From contig NZ_JBHSBN010000005.1 in the NCBI RefSeq assembly GCF_042650605.1, forward strand, positions 124,001 to 188,000: a DNA stretch of 64,000 nt, in the 5' to 3' direction. A model generated the notes under the pieces. It was not told where the DNA came from. It did no database searches and saw only the letters and a program-made list of their open reading frames with translations. The DNA comes from Micromonospora_J zhanjiangensis (GTDB lineage: Bacteria; Actinomycetota; Actinomycetes; Mycobacteriales; Micromonosporaceae). The position numbers and the translations under genes were made by a program. Of the stretch, positions 42,144-50,632 are shown piece after piece (within the stretch, counting starts at the first letter, position 1; every line of letters begins with the position of its first letter).

Positions 42144-43259
42144 TTACGAGGCGGTGCAGGTCGGGTTGAGGGTGCCGGCGGTGCCGGTGCCCTGGAACCC
42201 GAATTCGGTGGACTGGCCCGCGCCGAGTGAGCCGTTGTAGTTGACGTTGGTGAACCGGACCGTGCCGGAGTTACCGCTGGCGTTGGCGTTCCAGGCGTTG
42301 GCGACCCCGGCTCCGGACGGCAGGGTGACGGTCACCGTCCAGCCACCGATCGACGCGGAACCCGCCGTCACCCGGATCGACGCGGTGAAACCGCCGGTCC
42401 ACTGGTTGACCGACACCGACGCCGAGCAGCCGGTGCCGCCCCCGGGCGGGGGAGTGGTCGGCGGTGCGGTGGTGGGCGGCGGGGTCGTCGGCGGCGGTGC
42501 GGTGGTGGGTGGTGCGGTGGTGGGCGGCGGGTTGCCGCCGTCGGGGGCCACGGCCCGGCCGGTGCTGGGCGAGATCATGCCGGGACACAGGTTGCGGGCC
42601 GCGAGGTTGGCCACGATCTGCGGTACGGCGTTGACCGTGGTCTGGTAGCCGTCGTGCATGAGGATGACGCCACCGCTGCGCAGGTTGTTGGCGGCGGCGA
42701 CGATCTGCGCGGTGCTCGCGCCGTTCCAGTCCTGCGAGTCGACGTCCCAGATGATCTCGGTCAGGCCCAGTTGCTGCTCGACGCTCTTGACGGTGGCGTT
42801 GGTCTCCCCGTACGGGGGTCGGAACAGCCGGGGCGCGGTGCCGACGGCCTGCTGGATGGCCTGCTGGGTCTGGCTCAGTTCGCTGTTGATCTGGCTGGCG
42901 CTCAGCTGGGTCAGGTGCGGGTGCGTCCAGCTGTGGTTGCCGATCCACATGCCGGCGTCGCGTTCGGCCCGGACCAGGGCCGCGTTCTGCTGCGCGCGCT
43001 GGCCGATGTTGAAGAACGTGGCGCGGGCGTTGGCGCTGCGCAGCGCGTTGAGCAGGTTGGTGGTGTTACCGGCGATCGGGCCGTCGTCGTAGGTGAGCCC
43101 GACGTAACCGCCGCTGCAGTCGGCGGCCGCGGCCGACGGCGCGGCCAGCGCCGTGAGCGCGACGCCGGCGGTCAGCACGGTCGCGGCGCCGGCGGTGAGC
43201 GCCAGCCGGAGCCGGGACGGCCGCCGGGGTGGTGCACCGGGAGCGGATCTGCTGAACAC
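42144..43259 (-). CDS. Secreted CE4 deacetylase with C-terminal CBM2
   Basis: A 371-residue two-domain enzyme. GTG 43259 follows AGAGGAG and gives a signal peptide (RLRLALTAGAATVLTAGVAL, cleaved near AAA). The NodB domain has GLTYDDGPIAG, IGNHSWTHPHL, RLFRPPYGETN and VILMHDGYQT. A Pro/Thr linker with PPTTAPP repeats joins a CBM2 domain (CSASVSVNQWTGGFTASIRV, ending CTAS). The architecture matches actinobacterial acetylxylan esterases such as Streptomyces AxeA. Reading further upstream adds residues with no signal peptide and is rejected. Confidence 0.92.
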   Translation of the reverse strand: MFSRSAPGAPPRRPSRLRLALTAGAATVLTAGVALTALAAPSAAAADCSGGYVGLTYDDGPIAGNTTNLLNALRSANARATFFNIGQRAQQNAALVRAERDAGMWIGNHSWTHPHLTQLSASQINSELSQTQQAIQQAVGTAPRLFRPPYGETNATVKSVEQQLGLTEIIWDVDSQDWNGASTAQIVAAANNLRSGGVILMHDGYQTTVNAVPQIVANLAARNLCPGMISPSTGRAVAPDGGNPPPTTAPPTTAPPPTTPPPTTAPPTTPPPGGGTGCSASVSVNQWTGGFTASIRVTAGSASIGGWTVTVTLPSGAGVANAWNANASGNSGTVRFTNVNYNGSLGAGQSTEFGFQGTGTAGTLNPTCTAS

Positions 43260-43417
43260 TGTTGCTCCTCTCGGGGGTACGCACCGACGGACCGGTGCGT
43301 GGGAGATCCGCGAGCGACAGTGCCGTACCGGGCCTCGCCTCCAGGCCGGGATTCGGTGTCGCGAGGGGGCGATCGCCATGGAGGCGGGCGATCGATCCTT
43401 CTGGAGGACATCCATTC

Positions 43418-43435
43418 GCGAACATCATTGTTCGC
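43418..43435. promoter_or_regulatory. Palindromic operator-like site upstream of the CE4-CBM2 gene
   Basis: GCGAAC at 43418-43423 and GTTCGC at 43430-43435 form a perfect inverted repeat with a 6-base spacer, about 160 bases before the deacetylase start. It may bind a sugar-responsive repressor. Confidence 0.4.
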
Positions 43436-43460
43436 AGGGTGTTTCCGCAGCGTCAACAGG

Positions 43461-43476
43461 TTCCGGGAATTACCGG
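43461..43476. promoter_or_regulatory. CCGG half-site element similar to the GH43 operator
   Basis: TTCCGGGAATTACCGG here differs at 2 of 16 positions from TTCCGGCAATTTCCGG at 45143-45158 upstream of the GH43 gene. It lies between the GH43 stop and the CE4-CBM2 start, so the deacetylase may be in the same regulon. Confidence 0.4.
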
Positions 43477-43497
43477 TATGCCAGGTGGCGGTCGGGT

Positions 43498-45120
43498 TCA
43501 CTCCTCCCGGTAGGTGGCGTGGTCGAAGTCGGCCCAGATGCCGTCGTTGCCGAGGTCCTGCACCCACAGACCGAGGAACGCGCCGGTGAAGCCCCACGCG
43601 GCCGGCTCGCCGTCGATGATCATCGCGGCGTGCTCGTCGGACAGGATGGTGGCGTCCAACTCGACGGGCAGGTCGTGCCAGCCGTCGCCGAGGTCGTAGC
43701 CGAGCCGGACCACCGGCCCGTCGAAGACGGCCCGCAGCCCGACCCGTACGGCGGTGCCGGCGTCGACGGTGAGTTCGGGATGGGCGGTGCGTCGGCCGCT
43801 GTTGCTGCTCAGCAGTTCCAGCGCGTTCCGCCCGTCGTCGGCCCGGGTGAGGTAGAGGTAGTACCAGTTCATCGTGTTGTAGTAGGCGGTGATCCCGGCC
43901 AGGTGCCGGTAGTCGGTGGGCGCGAACTCGACGACCGTCTCCAGCGAGCAGCGTTCCGCGCCGACCCGGTGGCCCACCAGGCTCGGGGTCTGCTTGCCGA
44001 CCGGTGACTGGCCGCCGCGGATCCGCAGGTACGACGGGCGGCTGTCCAGGTCGATCCAGTCCGGGCCGGCCGGGCGGCGCAGCGTGGACCAGCGGGTGTC
44101 CAGCACCGGCGCGTCGAAGTCGTCGGTGGCCGGCTCGTCGGGCCACGGGTGGGCGGGTAGTTCGGGGGCCGGGAACTCGTCGGCAGGTACGCCACCCGCC
44201 ACGCTGGGCCAGCCGCCGGGCGCCCAGTCCACCTTCTGGATCGCCGTCTCCCGCCCCAGCACGCAGTTGCCGCGCGGCGAGTACGGGCGGCCGACCAGGT
44301 GCGCGAGGTACCAGTCACCGTGCTGGGTGCGCACCATGCTGCCGTGGCCCGCCTTCTGCAACCGCAGGTCCGGCCGGTCGACCGAGGTCAGCAGCGGGCC
44401 GGCCGGGTCGACCTCGTACGGGCCGAACAGCTCGCGGGACCGGGCGACGGTGACCTGGTGCTCCCAGCTGGTGCCGCCCTCGGCGGTGACCAGCCAGTAC
44501 CAGCCGTCGTGCCGGTACAGGTGCGGCCCCTCGGTGAGGCCCACGGGGGTACCCCGGAAGATGATCCGCGCGGGCCCGACCAGCCGCCGCTCTTCGCGGT
44601 CGTAGCGCTGGATCTCGATACCGCCGAAGCGGTCCCGGCCGGGGCGCCAGTCGGCGCTCATCGCCAGCAGCCAGCTGCTGCCGTCGTCGTCGTGGAACAG
44701 CGACGCGTCGAAGCCGTGCGCGTGCAGCACCACCGGGTCCGACCACGGCCCGGTGATGTCGGGCGCGGTGATGAGGAAGTTCTGCGGGTCCCAGTAACCG
44801 CTGGCGAAGCTGGCGACGTCGCTGTAGACGAGGTGGAACAGGCCGTCGTGGTACGACAGGTCCGGTGCCCAGACCCCGTTGGAGTCCCCGCAGCCGCGCA
44901 GGTCGAGCAGCCGGCGTTCGTTGATGATGCCGCCCAGCGCGCGCCAGTGGACCAGGTCGCGGGAGTGGTGCACGCGGACCGCCGGATACCACTCGAAGGT
45001 CGACGTGGCCAGGTAGTAGTCGTCGCCGACGCGCAGGATCGACGGGTCCGGGTGGAATCCGGACAGCACCGGATTGCGGATCGACCGGATTGCGGCGATG
45101 TCAGCGGTCTCGGTCGACAT
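43498..45120 (-). CDS. Glycoside hydrolase family 43, beta-xylosidase/arabinofuranosidase
   Basis: A 540-residue GH43 enzyme of the XynB type. The catalytic base is Asp in PVLSGFHPDPSIL, the pKa-tuning Asp is in FDASLFHDDDGS, and the acid Glu is in VGLTEGPHLYR. The five-bladed propeller spans about 15-310, and a C-terminal beta-sandwich (about 340-540, with AGITAYYNTMNWYYLYL) is the usual XynB accessory domain. There is no signal peptide, so it works inside the cell on imported oligosaccharides, consistent with the divergent ABC importer genes. ATG 45120 follows a GGAG site; the frame is open 90 codons upstream but crosses operators. Confidence 0.95.
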   Translation of the reverse strand: MSTETADIAAIRSIRNPVLSGFHPDPSILRVGDDYYLATSTFEWYPAVRVHHSRDLVHWRALGGIINERRLLDLRGCGDSNGVWAPDLSYHDGLFHLVYSDVASFASGYWDPQNFLITAPDITGPWSDPVVLHAHGFDASLFHDDDGSSWLLAMSADWRPGRDRFGGIEIQRYDREERRLVGPARIIFRGTPVGLTEGPHLYRHDGWYWLVTAEGGTSWEHQVTVARSRELFGPYEVDPAGPLLTSVDRPDLRLQKAGHGSMVRTQHGDWYLAHLVGRPYSPRGNCVLGRETAIQKVDWAPGGWPSVAGGVPADEFPAPELPAHPWPDEPATDDFDAPVLDTRWSTLRRPAGPDWIDLDSRPSYLRIRGGQSPVGKQTPSLVGHRVGAERCSLETVVEFAPTDYRHLAGITAYYNTMNWYYLYLTRADDGRNALELLSSNSGRRTAHPELTVDAGTAVRVGLRAVFDGPVVRLGYDLGDGWHDLPVELDATILSDEHAAMIIDGEPAAWGFTGAFLGLWVQDLGNDGIWADFDHATYREE

Positions 45121-45141
45121 GGGCGGCTCCTCGTGGTCGTG

Positions 45142-45161
45142 CTTCCGGCAATTTCCGGAAG
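45142..45161. promoter_or_regulatory. Operator upstream of the GH43 gene
   Basis: CTTCCGG (45142-45148) and CCGGAAG (45155-45161) are perfect inverted half-sites separated by 6 bases, 22 bases before the GH43 start. The same half-sites occur in front of the LacI-family gene at 48593. Likely bound by that regulator. Confidence 0.55.
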
Positions 45162-45289
45162 TTGGTGCCTTGCTGCTTCCGATTTTCCCGACCACCGTAT
45201 CGGCAGCGATGGACATTGGACAGCCCCTTGACCACGTGGGCACGGACGTCGTAACGTGCCCGCCATCAATATGTAGTACCGGCAGGACA

Positions 45290-45302
45290 CCGAAAGTTTC
45301 GG
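45290..45302. promoter_or_regulatory. CCGAAAGTTTCGG operator upstream of the sugar-binding protein gene
   Basis: A perfect 13-base palindrome 75 bases before the substrate-binding-protein start. The CGAAA-N-TTTCG core resembles sites reported for Streptomyces xylosidase repressors of the LacI/ROK kind. It lies in the divergent promoter region shared with GH43. Confidence 0.5.
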
Positions 45303-45376
45303 AGACCGGTATGGCTTCCACACCGTTGACCCGGATCGGCGTCCGAGCACCTCTGACTCCCTTGAAGGGGTGGCAC

Positions 45377-46666
45377 ATGACAGCGCACATCTCCCGCCGG
45401 ACGCTGCTCGGTCTCGCCGGGGCCGGCGTCGGCGCCTATCTGCTCGCCGGTTGCAGCGACGACAAGAACAAACCGGGCGGTCCGCAGACCATCAACTGGT
45501 GGCACATCCAGAACACCGAGCCGATGCTCCCGGTCTGGGCGGCCATCGCCAAGGAGTACGAAACCGCGCACAGCGATGTGAAGATCGCGATCCAGCCGCT
45601 GGAGAACGACGCGTTCAAGGCGAAGCTCACCCCAGCCATCCAGGGCGGAACCCCGCCGGACCTGTTCCAGTCCTGGGGCGGCGGTGTGCTGTCGCAGCAG
45701 GCCGAGGCCGGGCTGGTCAAGGACCTCACCGACGACTTCAAGCCGCTGTTCGACAGCATGCTGCCGGCCGCGACGAAGCCGTTCACCATCGACGGCAAGA
45801 TCTACGGAGTGCCGTTCGACACCGGCATGATCGGGTTCTGGTACAACAAGGACCTGTTCGCCAAGGCCAACATCACCGCCCCGCCGACCACCTGGGCCGA
45901 GCTCCTCGACACGGTCCGCAAGATCAAGGCTGCCGGCATCACGCCGGTCTCCCTGGCCGGCAAGGCGAAGTGGCCCGGCCACTACTACTGGGCCTACCTG
46001 GCCATGCGGATCGGTGGCCTGGGCGCCCTGGAGCAGGCGGGCAAGGACAAGAACTTCGACACCCCGGACTTCATCGCCGCCGGCCAGCGCCTCAAGGAAC
46101 TGGTCGACCTGGCGCCGTTCCAGAAGGGCTTCCTGGGCGCCGACTACGGCACCCCGGACGGGCAGGCCGCCACCATGGGCAACGGCGGCGCGGCGATGGA
46201 GCTGATGGGCCAGTGGGCGCCCACCGTCCAGAACTCCTCGTCCACCAGCAAGAAGGGCCTGGGCGACAAGCTCGGCTTCTTCAAGTTCCCCACCGTCGAC
46301 GGCGGCAAGGGCGCCATCACCGAGGCGTTCGGCGGCGGCAACGGCTTCGCGGTCGGCAAGAACGCGCCGCCGGCCACGATCGACTTCCTGAAGACGCTGG
46401 TGAACGCGGCGAACCAACGCAGGTCCGCCGCGACCGGGGCGGTCCTGCCGGCGGTCAAGGAGGCCGCCGACGCGATCACCGACGCCAACCAGAAGATCGT
46501 GGCCGAGACCCTCGCCTCGTCGACCGGCTTCCAGCTCTACCTGGACCAGGCGTACCCGCCGGCGGTGGGCCAGCAGGTCAACGACAGCGTCGCGGAGCTG
46601 ATCGCCGGCTCCAAGTCGCCGGAGCAGATCGTCAAGGACATCACCCAGGTGGCGAAGACCCAGTGA
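45377..46666 (+). CDS. Sugar ABC transporter substrate-binding lipoprotein (CUT1)
   Basis: A 429-residue solute-binding protein. The N-terminus combines a twin-arginine motif (HISRRTLLGLAGAGVG) with a lipobox (AYLLAGC, lipidated Cys near residue 25), so it is probably a Tat-exported lipoprotein. The SBP_bac family-1 fold starts at QTINWWHIQNTEPMLPVW and includes YGVPFDTGMIGFWYNKDLF. The neighbours are two permease genes and GH43, so the ligand is probably a xylo- or arabino-oligosaccharide. ATG 45377 follows AAGGGGTGG. Confidence 0.93.
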   Translation: MTAHISRRTLLGLAGAGVGAYLLAGCSDDKNKPGGPQTINWWHIQNTEPMLPVWAAIAKEYETAHSDVKIAIQPLENDAFKAKLTPAIQGGTPPDLFQSWGGGVLSQQAEAGLVKDLTDDFKPLFDSMLPAATKPFTIDGKIYGVPFDTGMIGFWYNKDLFAKANITAPPTTWAELLDTVRKIKAAGITPVSLAGKAKWPGHYYWAYLAMRIGGLGALEQAGKDKNFDTPDFIAAGQRLKELVDLAPFQKGFLGADYGTPDGQAATMGNGGAAMELMGQWAPTVQNSSSTSKKGLGDKLGFFKFPTVDGGKGAITEAFGGGNGFAVGKNAPPATIDFLKTLVNAANQRRSAATGAVLPAVKEAADAITDANQKIVAETLASSTGFQLYLDQAYPPAVGQQVNDSVAELIAGSKSPEQIVKDITQVAKTQ

Positions 46667-46709
46667 GAGCGAGCACCGGAGCCGGGGACGAGGAACGAGC
46701 GGAGCGCAC

Positions 46710-47690
46710 ATGACGACCTCATCGACGGTGGCCGGGCCACCGCGCGGGGAGCCGCTGGCCGACCGGCCGGTCGCGGCCCGCAGGCGCCGGCCCCGGCGGG
46801 TACGCGTCGGCACCGTCGCCGTCTTCCTCGCCCCGGCCCTGGTGCTGTTCCTGCTGCTGGTCATCGCCCCGATCCTGATCGCCGGGTACGGCAGCGTCTT
46901 CAAGTGGAACGGCTTCGGCCTGCCGGAGAACTTCGTCGGCCTGGGCAACTTCACCCGGGCCTTCGACGATCCGACCTTCCTGGGTGACCTGTGGCGGGGC
47001 GCGATCCTGCTCGTGCTCTCCCTGGTGATCCAGCTACCGGTGTCGCTGGGCCTGGCCATGCTGCTCAACCAGCGGCTGGCCGGGCGCAGCGTCTACCGGC
47101 TGGTGTTCTTCGCCCCGTACGTGCTCTCCGAGGTCACCACCGGGGTGCTGTTCACCCTGGTCTTCTCGCCCAACCGAGGGTTGGGCGAGACAATGGCGTC
47201 GTTGTTCGGCGCCGATGCCGGCGCGATCTTCGCCGATCCGGACACGGTGCTCTACGCGCTGTTCCTGGTGGTCTCCTGGAAGTACTTCGGCCTGCACATG
47301 ATCCTCTATCTGGCCGGGCGGCAGGCCATCCCGCGCGAGCTGACCGAGGCGGCCGCCACCGACGGCGCCACCGCCTGGCAGACCTTCCGGCACGTCACGC
47401 TGCCGCTGCTCGGCCCCACCATCCGGATCAGCGTCTTCCTGTCGGTCATCGGCACCATCCAGCTGTTCGACATGGTCTGGGTGCTCACCGGCGGCGGCCC
47501 GATCCACGCCTCGGAGACCATGGCCGTGACGATGTTCCAGTACGGCTTCCGGCGCATGGAGGTCGGGTACGCCAGCGCCATCAGCATCGTCATGTTCCTG
47601 TTGAGCTTCGTCTTCGCGCTGCTCTACCAGCGCTTCGTCCTGCGCCGCGACGTCGAGGGCGCGCTCACCACCCGGGGGGTCCAGGGATGA
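46710..47690 (+). CDS. Sugar ABC transporter permease (MalF-like)
   Basis: A 326-residue permease with a 35-residue basic N-terminal tail and six helices (VAVFLAPALVLFLLLVIAPI first). The EAA loop that docks the ATPase is RELTEAAATDGATAWQTFRH followed by VTLPLLGP. It is the first of two permease subunits; its stop overlaps the start of the second by 4 bases (ATGA). Confidence 0.93.
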   Translation: MTTSSTVAGPPRGEPLADRPVAARRRRPRRVRVGTVAVFLAPALVLFLLLVIAPILIAGYGSVFKWNGFGLPENFVGLGNFTRAFDDPTFLGDLWRGAILLVLSLVIQLPVSLGLAMLLNQRLAGRSVYRLVFFAPYVLSEVTTGVLFTLVFSPNRGLGETMASLFGADAGAIFADPDTVLYALFLVVSWKYFGLHMILYLAGRQAIPRELTEAAATDGATAWQTFRHVTLPLLGPTIRISVFLSVIGTIQLFDMVWVLTGGGPIHASETMAVTMFQYGFRRMEVGYASAISIVMFLLSFVFALLYQRFVLRRDVEGALTTRGVQG

Positions 47691-48526
47691 CCGGCAGGAG
47701 GAGTCCGGCCGTCCGGACACGAAACGGGGTTCTGCACCTCATCTCGGTGGCGGTCGCCGCCGTGATCGTGGTGCCGATCGTGTTCGGCGTGCTCGGCGGC
47801 TTCAAGGACAACGGCCAGCTGTCCAGCAATCCGCTCGGCCTGCCGCACCCGTGGCAGCCGGGCAACTACACCGGCATCCTCGCCTCCGACATCTTCTGGC
47901 GGCAGCTCGCCAACAGCCTGTTCATCGCCGTGGCCACCGTGGTGGTGATGGTCGGCGCCGCGGCGATGGCGGCGTTCGTGTTCGCCCGGTTCGCCTTCCG
48001 CGGCCGGGAACTGTTGTTCACGCTCTTCGCCATCGGTCTGATGTTCCCGTTCGCGGTGGCGATCCTGCCGCTGTTCGTGCTGCTGCGCGGCCTGGGACTG
48101 CTGGACAACCCGTTCGGGGTGATCCTGCCCCAGGCCGCCTTCGGGCTGCCGGTGACGATCATCATTCTCCGGCAGTTCTTCCGGACCGTGCCGGGGGAGT
48201 TGGAGGAGGCCGCCACCCTGGACGGTTGCGGTGCGTTCGGCTTCTTCTGGCGGGTGCTGCTGCCGATGGCCCGCCCCGCGCTGGCCACCGTCTCGGTGCT
48301 GGCGATCGTGGCGAGCTGGAACAACTTCATGTTGCCGCTGGTCGTCTTCACCGACCAGAGCTGGTGGACCCTGCCGGTCGGGGTCCAGCAGTTCCAGGGC
48401 CAGTACTCCGACGACACCGGCCGCGTGCTGGCGTACGTGGTGCTGTCGATGGTGCCGGCGTTGGCCTTCTACGCGGTGGCCGAACGGCAACTGGTCGGTG
48501 GTCTCGCCGGCAGCGTCAAGGGCTGA
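47687..48526 (+). CDS. Sugar ABC transporter permease (MalG-like)
   Basis: A 279-residue permease with six helices. The EAA loop is GELEEAATLDGCGAFGFFWR followed by VLLPMARP. It pairs with the upstream permease. No ATP-binding gene follows; in actinobacteria CUT1 importers often share a single MsiK-type ATPase encoded elsewhere. The next gene, 133 bases on, is the LacI regulator. Confidence 0.93.
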   Translation: MTGRRSPAVRTRNGVLHLISVAVAAVIVVPIVFGVLGGFKDNGQLSSNPLGLPHPWQPGNYTGILASDIFWRQLANSLFIAVATVVVMVGAAAMAAFVFARFAFRGRELLFTLFAIGLMFPFAVAILPLFVLLRGLGLLDNPFGVILPQAAFGLPVTIIILRQFFRTVPGELEEAATLDGCGAFGFFWRVLLPMARPALATVSVLAIVASWNNFMLPLVVFTDQSWWTLPVGVQQFQGQYSDDTGRVLAYVVLSMVPALAFYAVAERQLVGGLAGSVKG

Positions 48527-48592
48527 CCGGTGTGGGCGCGGGTGCCGACCGGCACCGGTGCCGGCGGGCCGGCCGACGGCGGCGTCCAGGGG

Positions 48593-48619
48593 CTTCCGGT
48601 ACCGGAAGAAGTACCGGAA
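48593..48619. promoter_or_regulatory. Operator array in front of the LacI-family gene
   Basis: CTTCCGGTACCGGAAG (48593-48608) is a perfect 16-base palindrome, followed after 3 bases by another TACCGGAAA half-site (48612-48619 region). The half-site CCGGAA is shared with the GH43 operator at 45142. The location, about 50 bases before the regulator start, suggests autoregulation. Confidence 0.55.
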
Positions 48620-48659
48620 ATCAGCCGCCGTAGGCTCGACTGATGGAAAGGGGCGACCC

Positions 48660-49676
48660 GTGGTAGGCGACAGCCGGAAAGTTACCATCGCGACCATCGC
48701 GCGCCTGGCCGGCGTGTCGGTGCCGACGGTGTCCCGGGTCATCAACGGGCGCTCGGACGTCGCCCCGCAGACCCGGGAACGCGTCGAGGAGCTGCTCACC
48801 CGGCACGGCTACCGCCGCCGTCCGCCGAGCATGCGGGCCAGCTCCGGCCTGGTCGACCTGGTCTTCCCGGACCTGGACAGCCCCTGGGCCGTCGAGATCA
48901 TCCGCGGCGTCGAGGACGTCGCGCACGCCGCCGGCATCGGCACCGTGATCTCCGCCATCCACCGCCGGACCTCCTCGGCGAAGCAGTGGCTGGACAACAT
49001 GCGGACCCGGTCCACCGAGGGCGTCATCTTCGTGACCTCCACCCTCGAACCGCCGCTGCAGGCCGAGCTGCGCCGGCTCAACATTCCGGTCGTCATCGTG
49101 GACCCGGCCGGGGTGCCGCCGCAGGAGGCGCCCACCATCGGCGCCACCAACTGGGCCGGCAGCCTGCGCGCCACCGAGTACCTCATCGGCCTCGGCCACC
49201 GCCGGATCGGCTTCATCGCCGGCCTGCCGCAACTGATGTGCAGCCGGGCCCGGCTCGACGGCTACCGGGCCGCGCTGGAATCGGCCGGCATTGCGGTCGA
49301 CGAGAAGCTCATCTACCCGGGCAACTTCTATCACGAGGCCGGGTTCGCCGGCGGCACGCAACTGCTCGGGCTGCCCGAACCGCCCACCGCGATCTTCGCC
49401 TCCAGCGACCAGATGGCGCTCGGTGTCTACGAGGCCGTACGCCGGCGCGGGCTGCGGGTGCCCGACGACGTCAGCGTGGTCGGCTTCGACGACCTGCCCG
49501 AGGTCCGCTGGTGCTCGCCGCCGCTGACCACGGTCCGGCAACCGCTGGCGGAGATGGGCATGCTCGCCGCCCGTACGGTGCTGCGGTTGTCCCAGGGGGA
49601 AAAGATCGAGAGCCCACGGGTCGAACTCGCCACCGAACTCGTGCTGCGGGACAGCGCCACGGCACCCCGTACGTAG
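48660..49676 (+). CDS. LacI-family transcriptional regulator
   Basis: A 338-residue repressor from GTG 48660 (GGAAAGGGG upstream). The DNA-binding domain is VTIATIARLAGVSVPTVSRV then INGRSDVAPQTRERVEELL. The periplasmic-binding-like core includes GHRRIGFIAGLPQLMCSRAR and IFASSDQMALGVYEAVRRRG, with VVGFDDLPEVRWCSPPLTTV at the end. It most likely represses the GH43 and ABC-importer genes until an imported sugar binds. The palindromes at 45142, 45290 and 48593 are candidate sites. Confidence 0.94.
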   Translation: MVGDSRKVTIATIARLAGVSVPTVSRVINGRSDVAPQTRERVEELLTRHGYRRRPPSMRASSGLVDLVFPDLDSPWAVEIIRGVEDVAHAAGIGTVISAIHRRTSSAKQWLDNMRTRSTEGVIFVTSTLEPPLQAELRRLNIPVVIVDPAGVPPQEAPTIGATNWAGSLRATEYLIGLGHRRIGFIAGLPQLMCSRARLDGYRAALESAGIAVDEKLIYPGNFYHEAGFAGGTQLLGLPEPPTAIFASSDQMALGVYEAVRRRGLRVPDDVSVVGFDDLPEVRWCSPPLTTVRQPLAEMGMLAARTVLRLSQGEKIESPRVELATELVLRDSATAPRT

Positions 49677-49723
49677 CCAACTCTCGATCGTTTCGGGAAG
49701 CCGTACCTGGAGAAGGAGAGACG

Positions 49724-50179
49724 ATGGCGCATCACCGCGTCTCCGGCGTACCGCGCCGACTCACCGCCCTGGCCGCACTGACCCTGACCGCGGCGCTCGC
49801 CGCCCCCGTGGCGACGGCGGCGCCCGCCTCCGCCGTCGTCTCGACGCGCGCCCCGGCCGTGGTCGTGGACACCGCGTCGGACGACTGCACCGTCACCGCC
49901 GCCGTGCTGGCCCAGTGGCCCGGCGGATACCTCATGCAGGTCACCGTCACCAACACCGGCGCGAGCACGTTCACCTGGAGCGGCGTCACCTTCACCCTGC
50001 CGGCGGGGCAGTTCGTCTCCGGCGGGTGGAACGGAAGCCTGGTGCAGACCGGGCAGAAGGTCACCTACCGCCCGGCCTACTACAGCACGCTCGCTCCCGG
50101 CCAGAGCGCCGGCTTCGGCTTCCAGGCCAGCCGGCCGTTCGGCGACAACACCGTCGCCGGCGACTTCCGCTGCGGCTGA
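49724..50179 (+). CDS. Secreted CBM2-like carbohydrate-binding protein without catalytic domain
   Basis: A 151-residue protein with a signal peptide (VPRRLTALAALTLTAALAAP, cleaved near ATA or ASA) and one CBM2-type beta sandwich of about 100 residues (DCTVTAAVLAQWPGGYLMQV, GGWNGSLVQTGQKVTYRPAY, PGQSAGFGFQASRPFG), closed by Cys at both ends. No enzyme domain is present. GAAGGAGAG precedes the ATG. It is 47 bases after the LacI gene and may belong to the same operon or regulon. Lone CBM2 proteins may help enzymes reach cellulose. Confidence 0.85.
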   Translation: MAHHRVSGVPRRLTALAALTLTAALAAPVATAAPASAVVSTRAPAVVVDTASDDCTVTAAVLAQWPGGYLMQVTVTNTGASTFTWSGVTFTLPAGQFVSGGWNGSLVQTGQKVTYRPAYYSTLAPGQSAGFGFQASRPFGDNTVAGDFRCG

Positions 50180-50209
50180 CCCGGGTTCCCGCCCGGGCCA
50201 ACGCGTCCC

Positions 50210-50565
50210 GCCCTATCCGCACCCCTGCCCTCCCGGGGGATCGCAGAGCGGGCAGCGGCGGCGGGTCAGCCGGTGGTAGTGGTAGGTCGCCGCGCCGAGC
50301 AGGCCGTACGCCACCAGGTGGCGTGGTCCGACACCGCCGGATCCGTCGCTGCCCGCCGGTACGTCCCCGTGGCGTCGGTCGAGGTCGACCGGTCCGCCCG
50401 TACCGACGGGGCGAGCGGCGGCACCGCCAGCTCGAGGAGCGCGACGGCCAGGCCCAGAAGCAGGAACGCCAGCCCGACGGCGCCCTAGCCGGACCAGAAC
50501 GGCAGGCTGGCCAGGTGATCGGCGCCGCTGCCGTCACCCGTCGATCGTCCCGGCCCCGGCGACCG
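50210..50565 (-). pseudogene. Broken small membrane-protein gene
   Basis: Reading leftward, one frame gives GADHLASLPFWSG, then a TAG stop in place of what was probably TGG, then GAVGLAFLLLGLAVALLELA, a clear membrane helix. The frame then decays, while a second frame gives HLVAYGLLGAATYHYHRLTR and RRCPLCDPPGGQGCG before its stop. So a small membrane protein with a C-terminal CPLC motif has been broken by one nonsense change and at least one frameshift. The rest of the 453-base gap (50180-50632) holds nothing else I can support. Confidence 0.45.
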
Positions 50566-50632
50566 CCGTCCTGCCCCCTACCGGGGACCCTCCTCCCCCC
50601 TTCGGGGGAGCGACCGTGGGGGTGGGTGGGGG

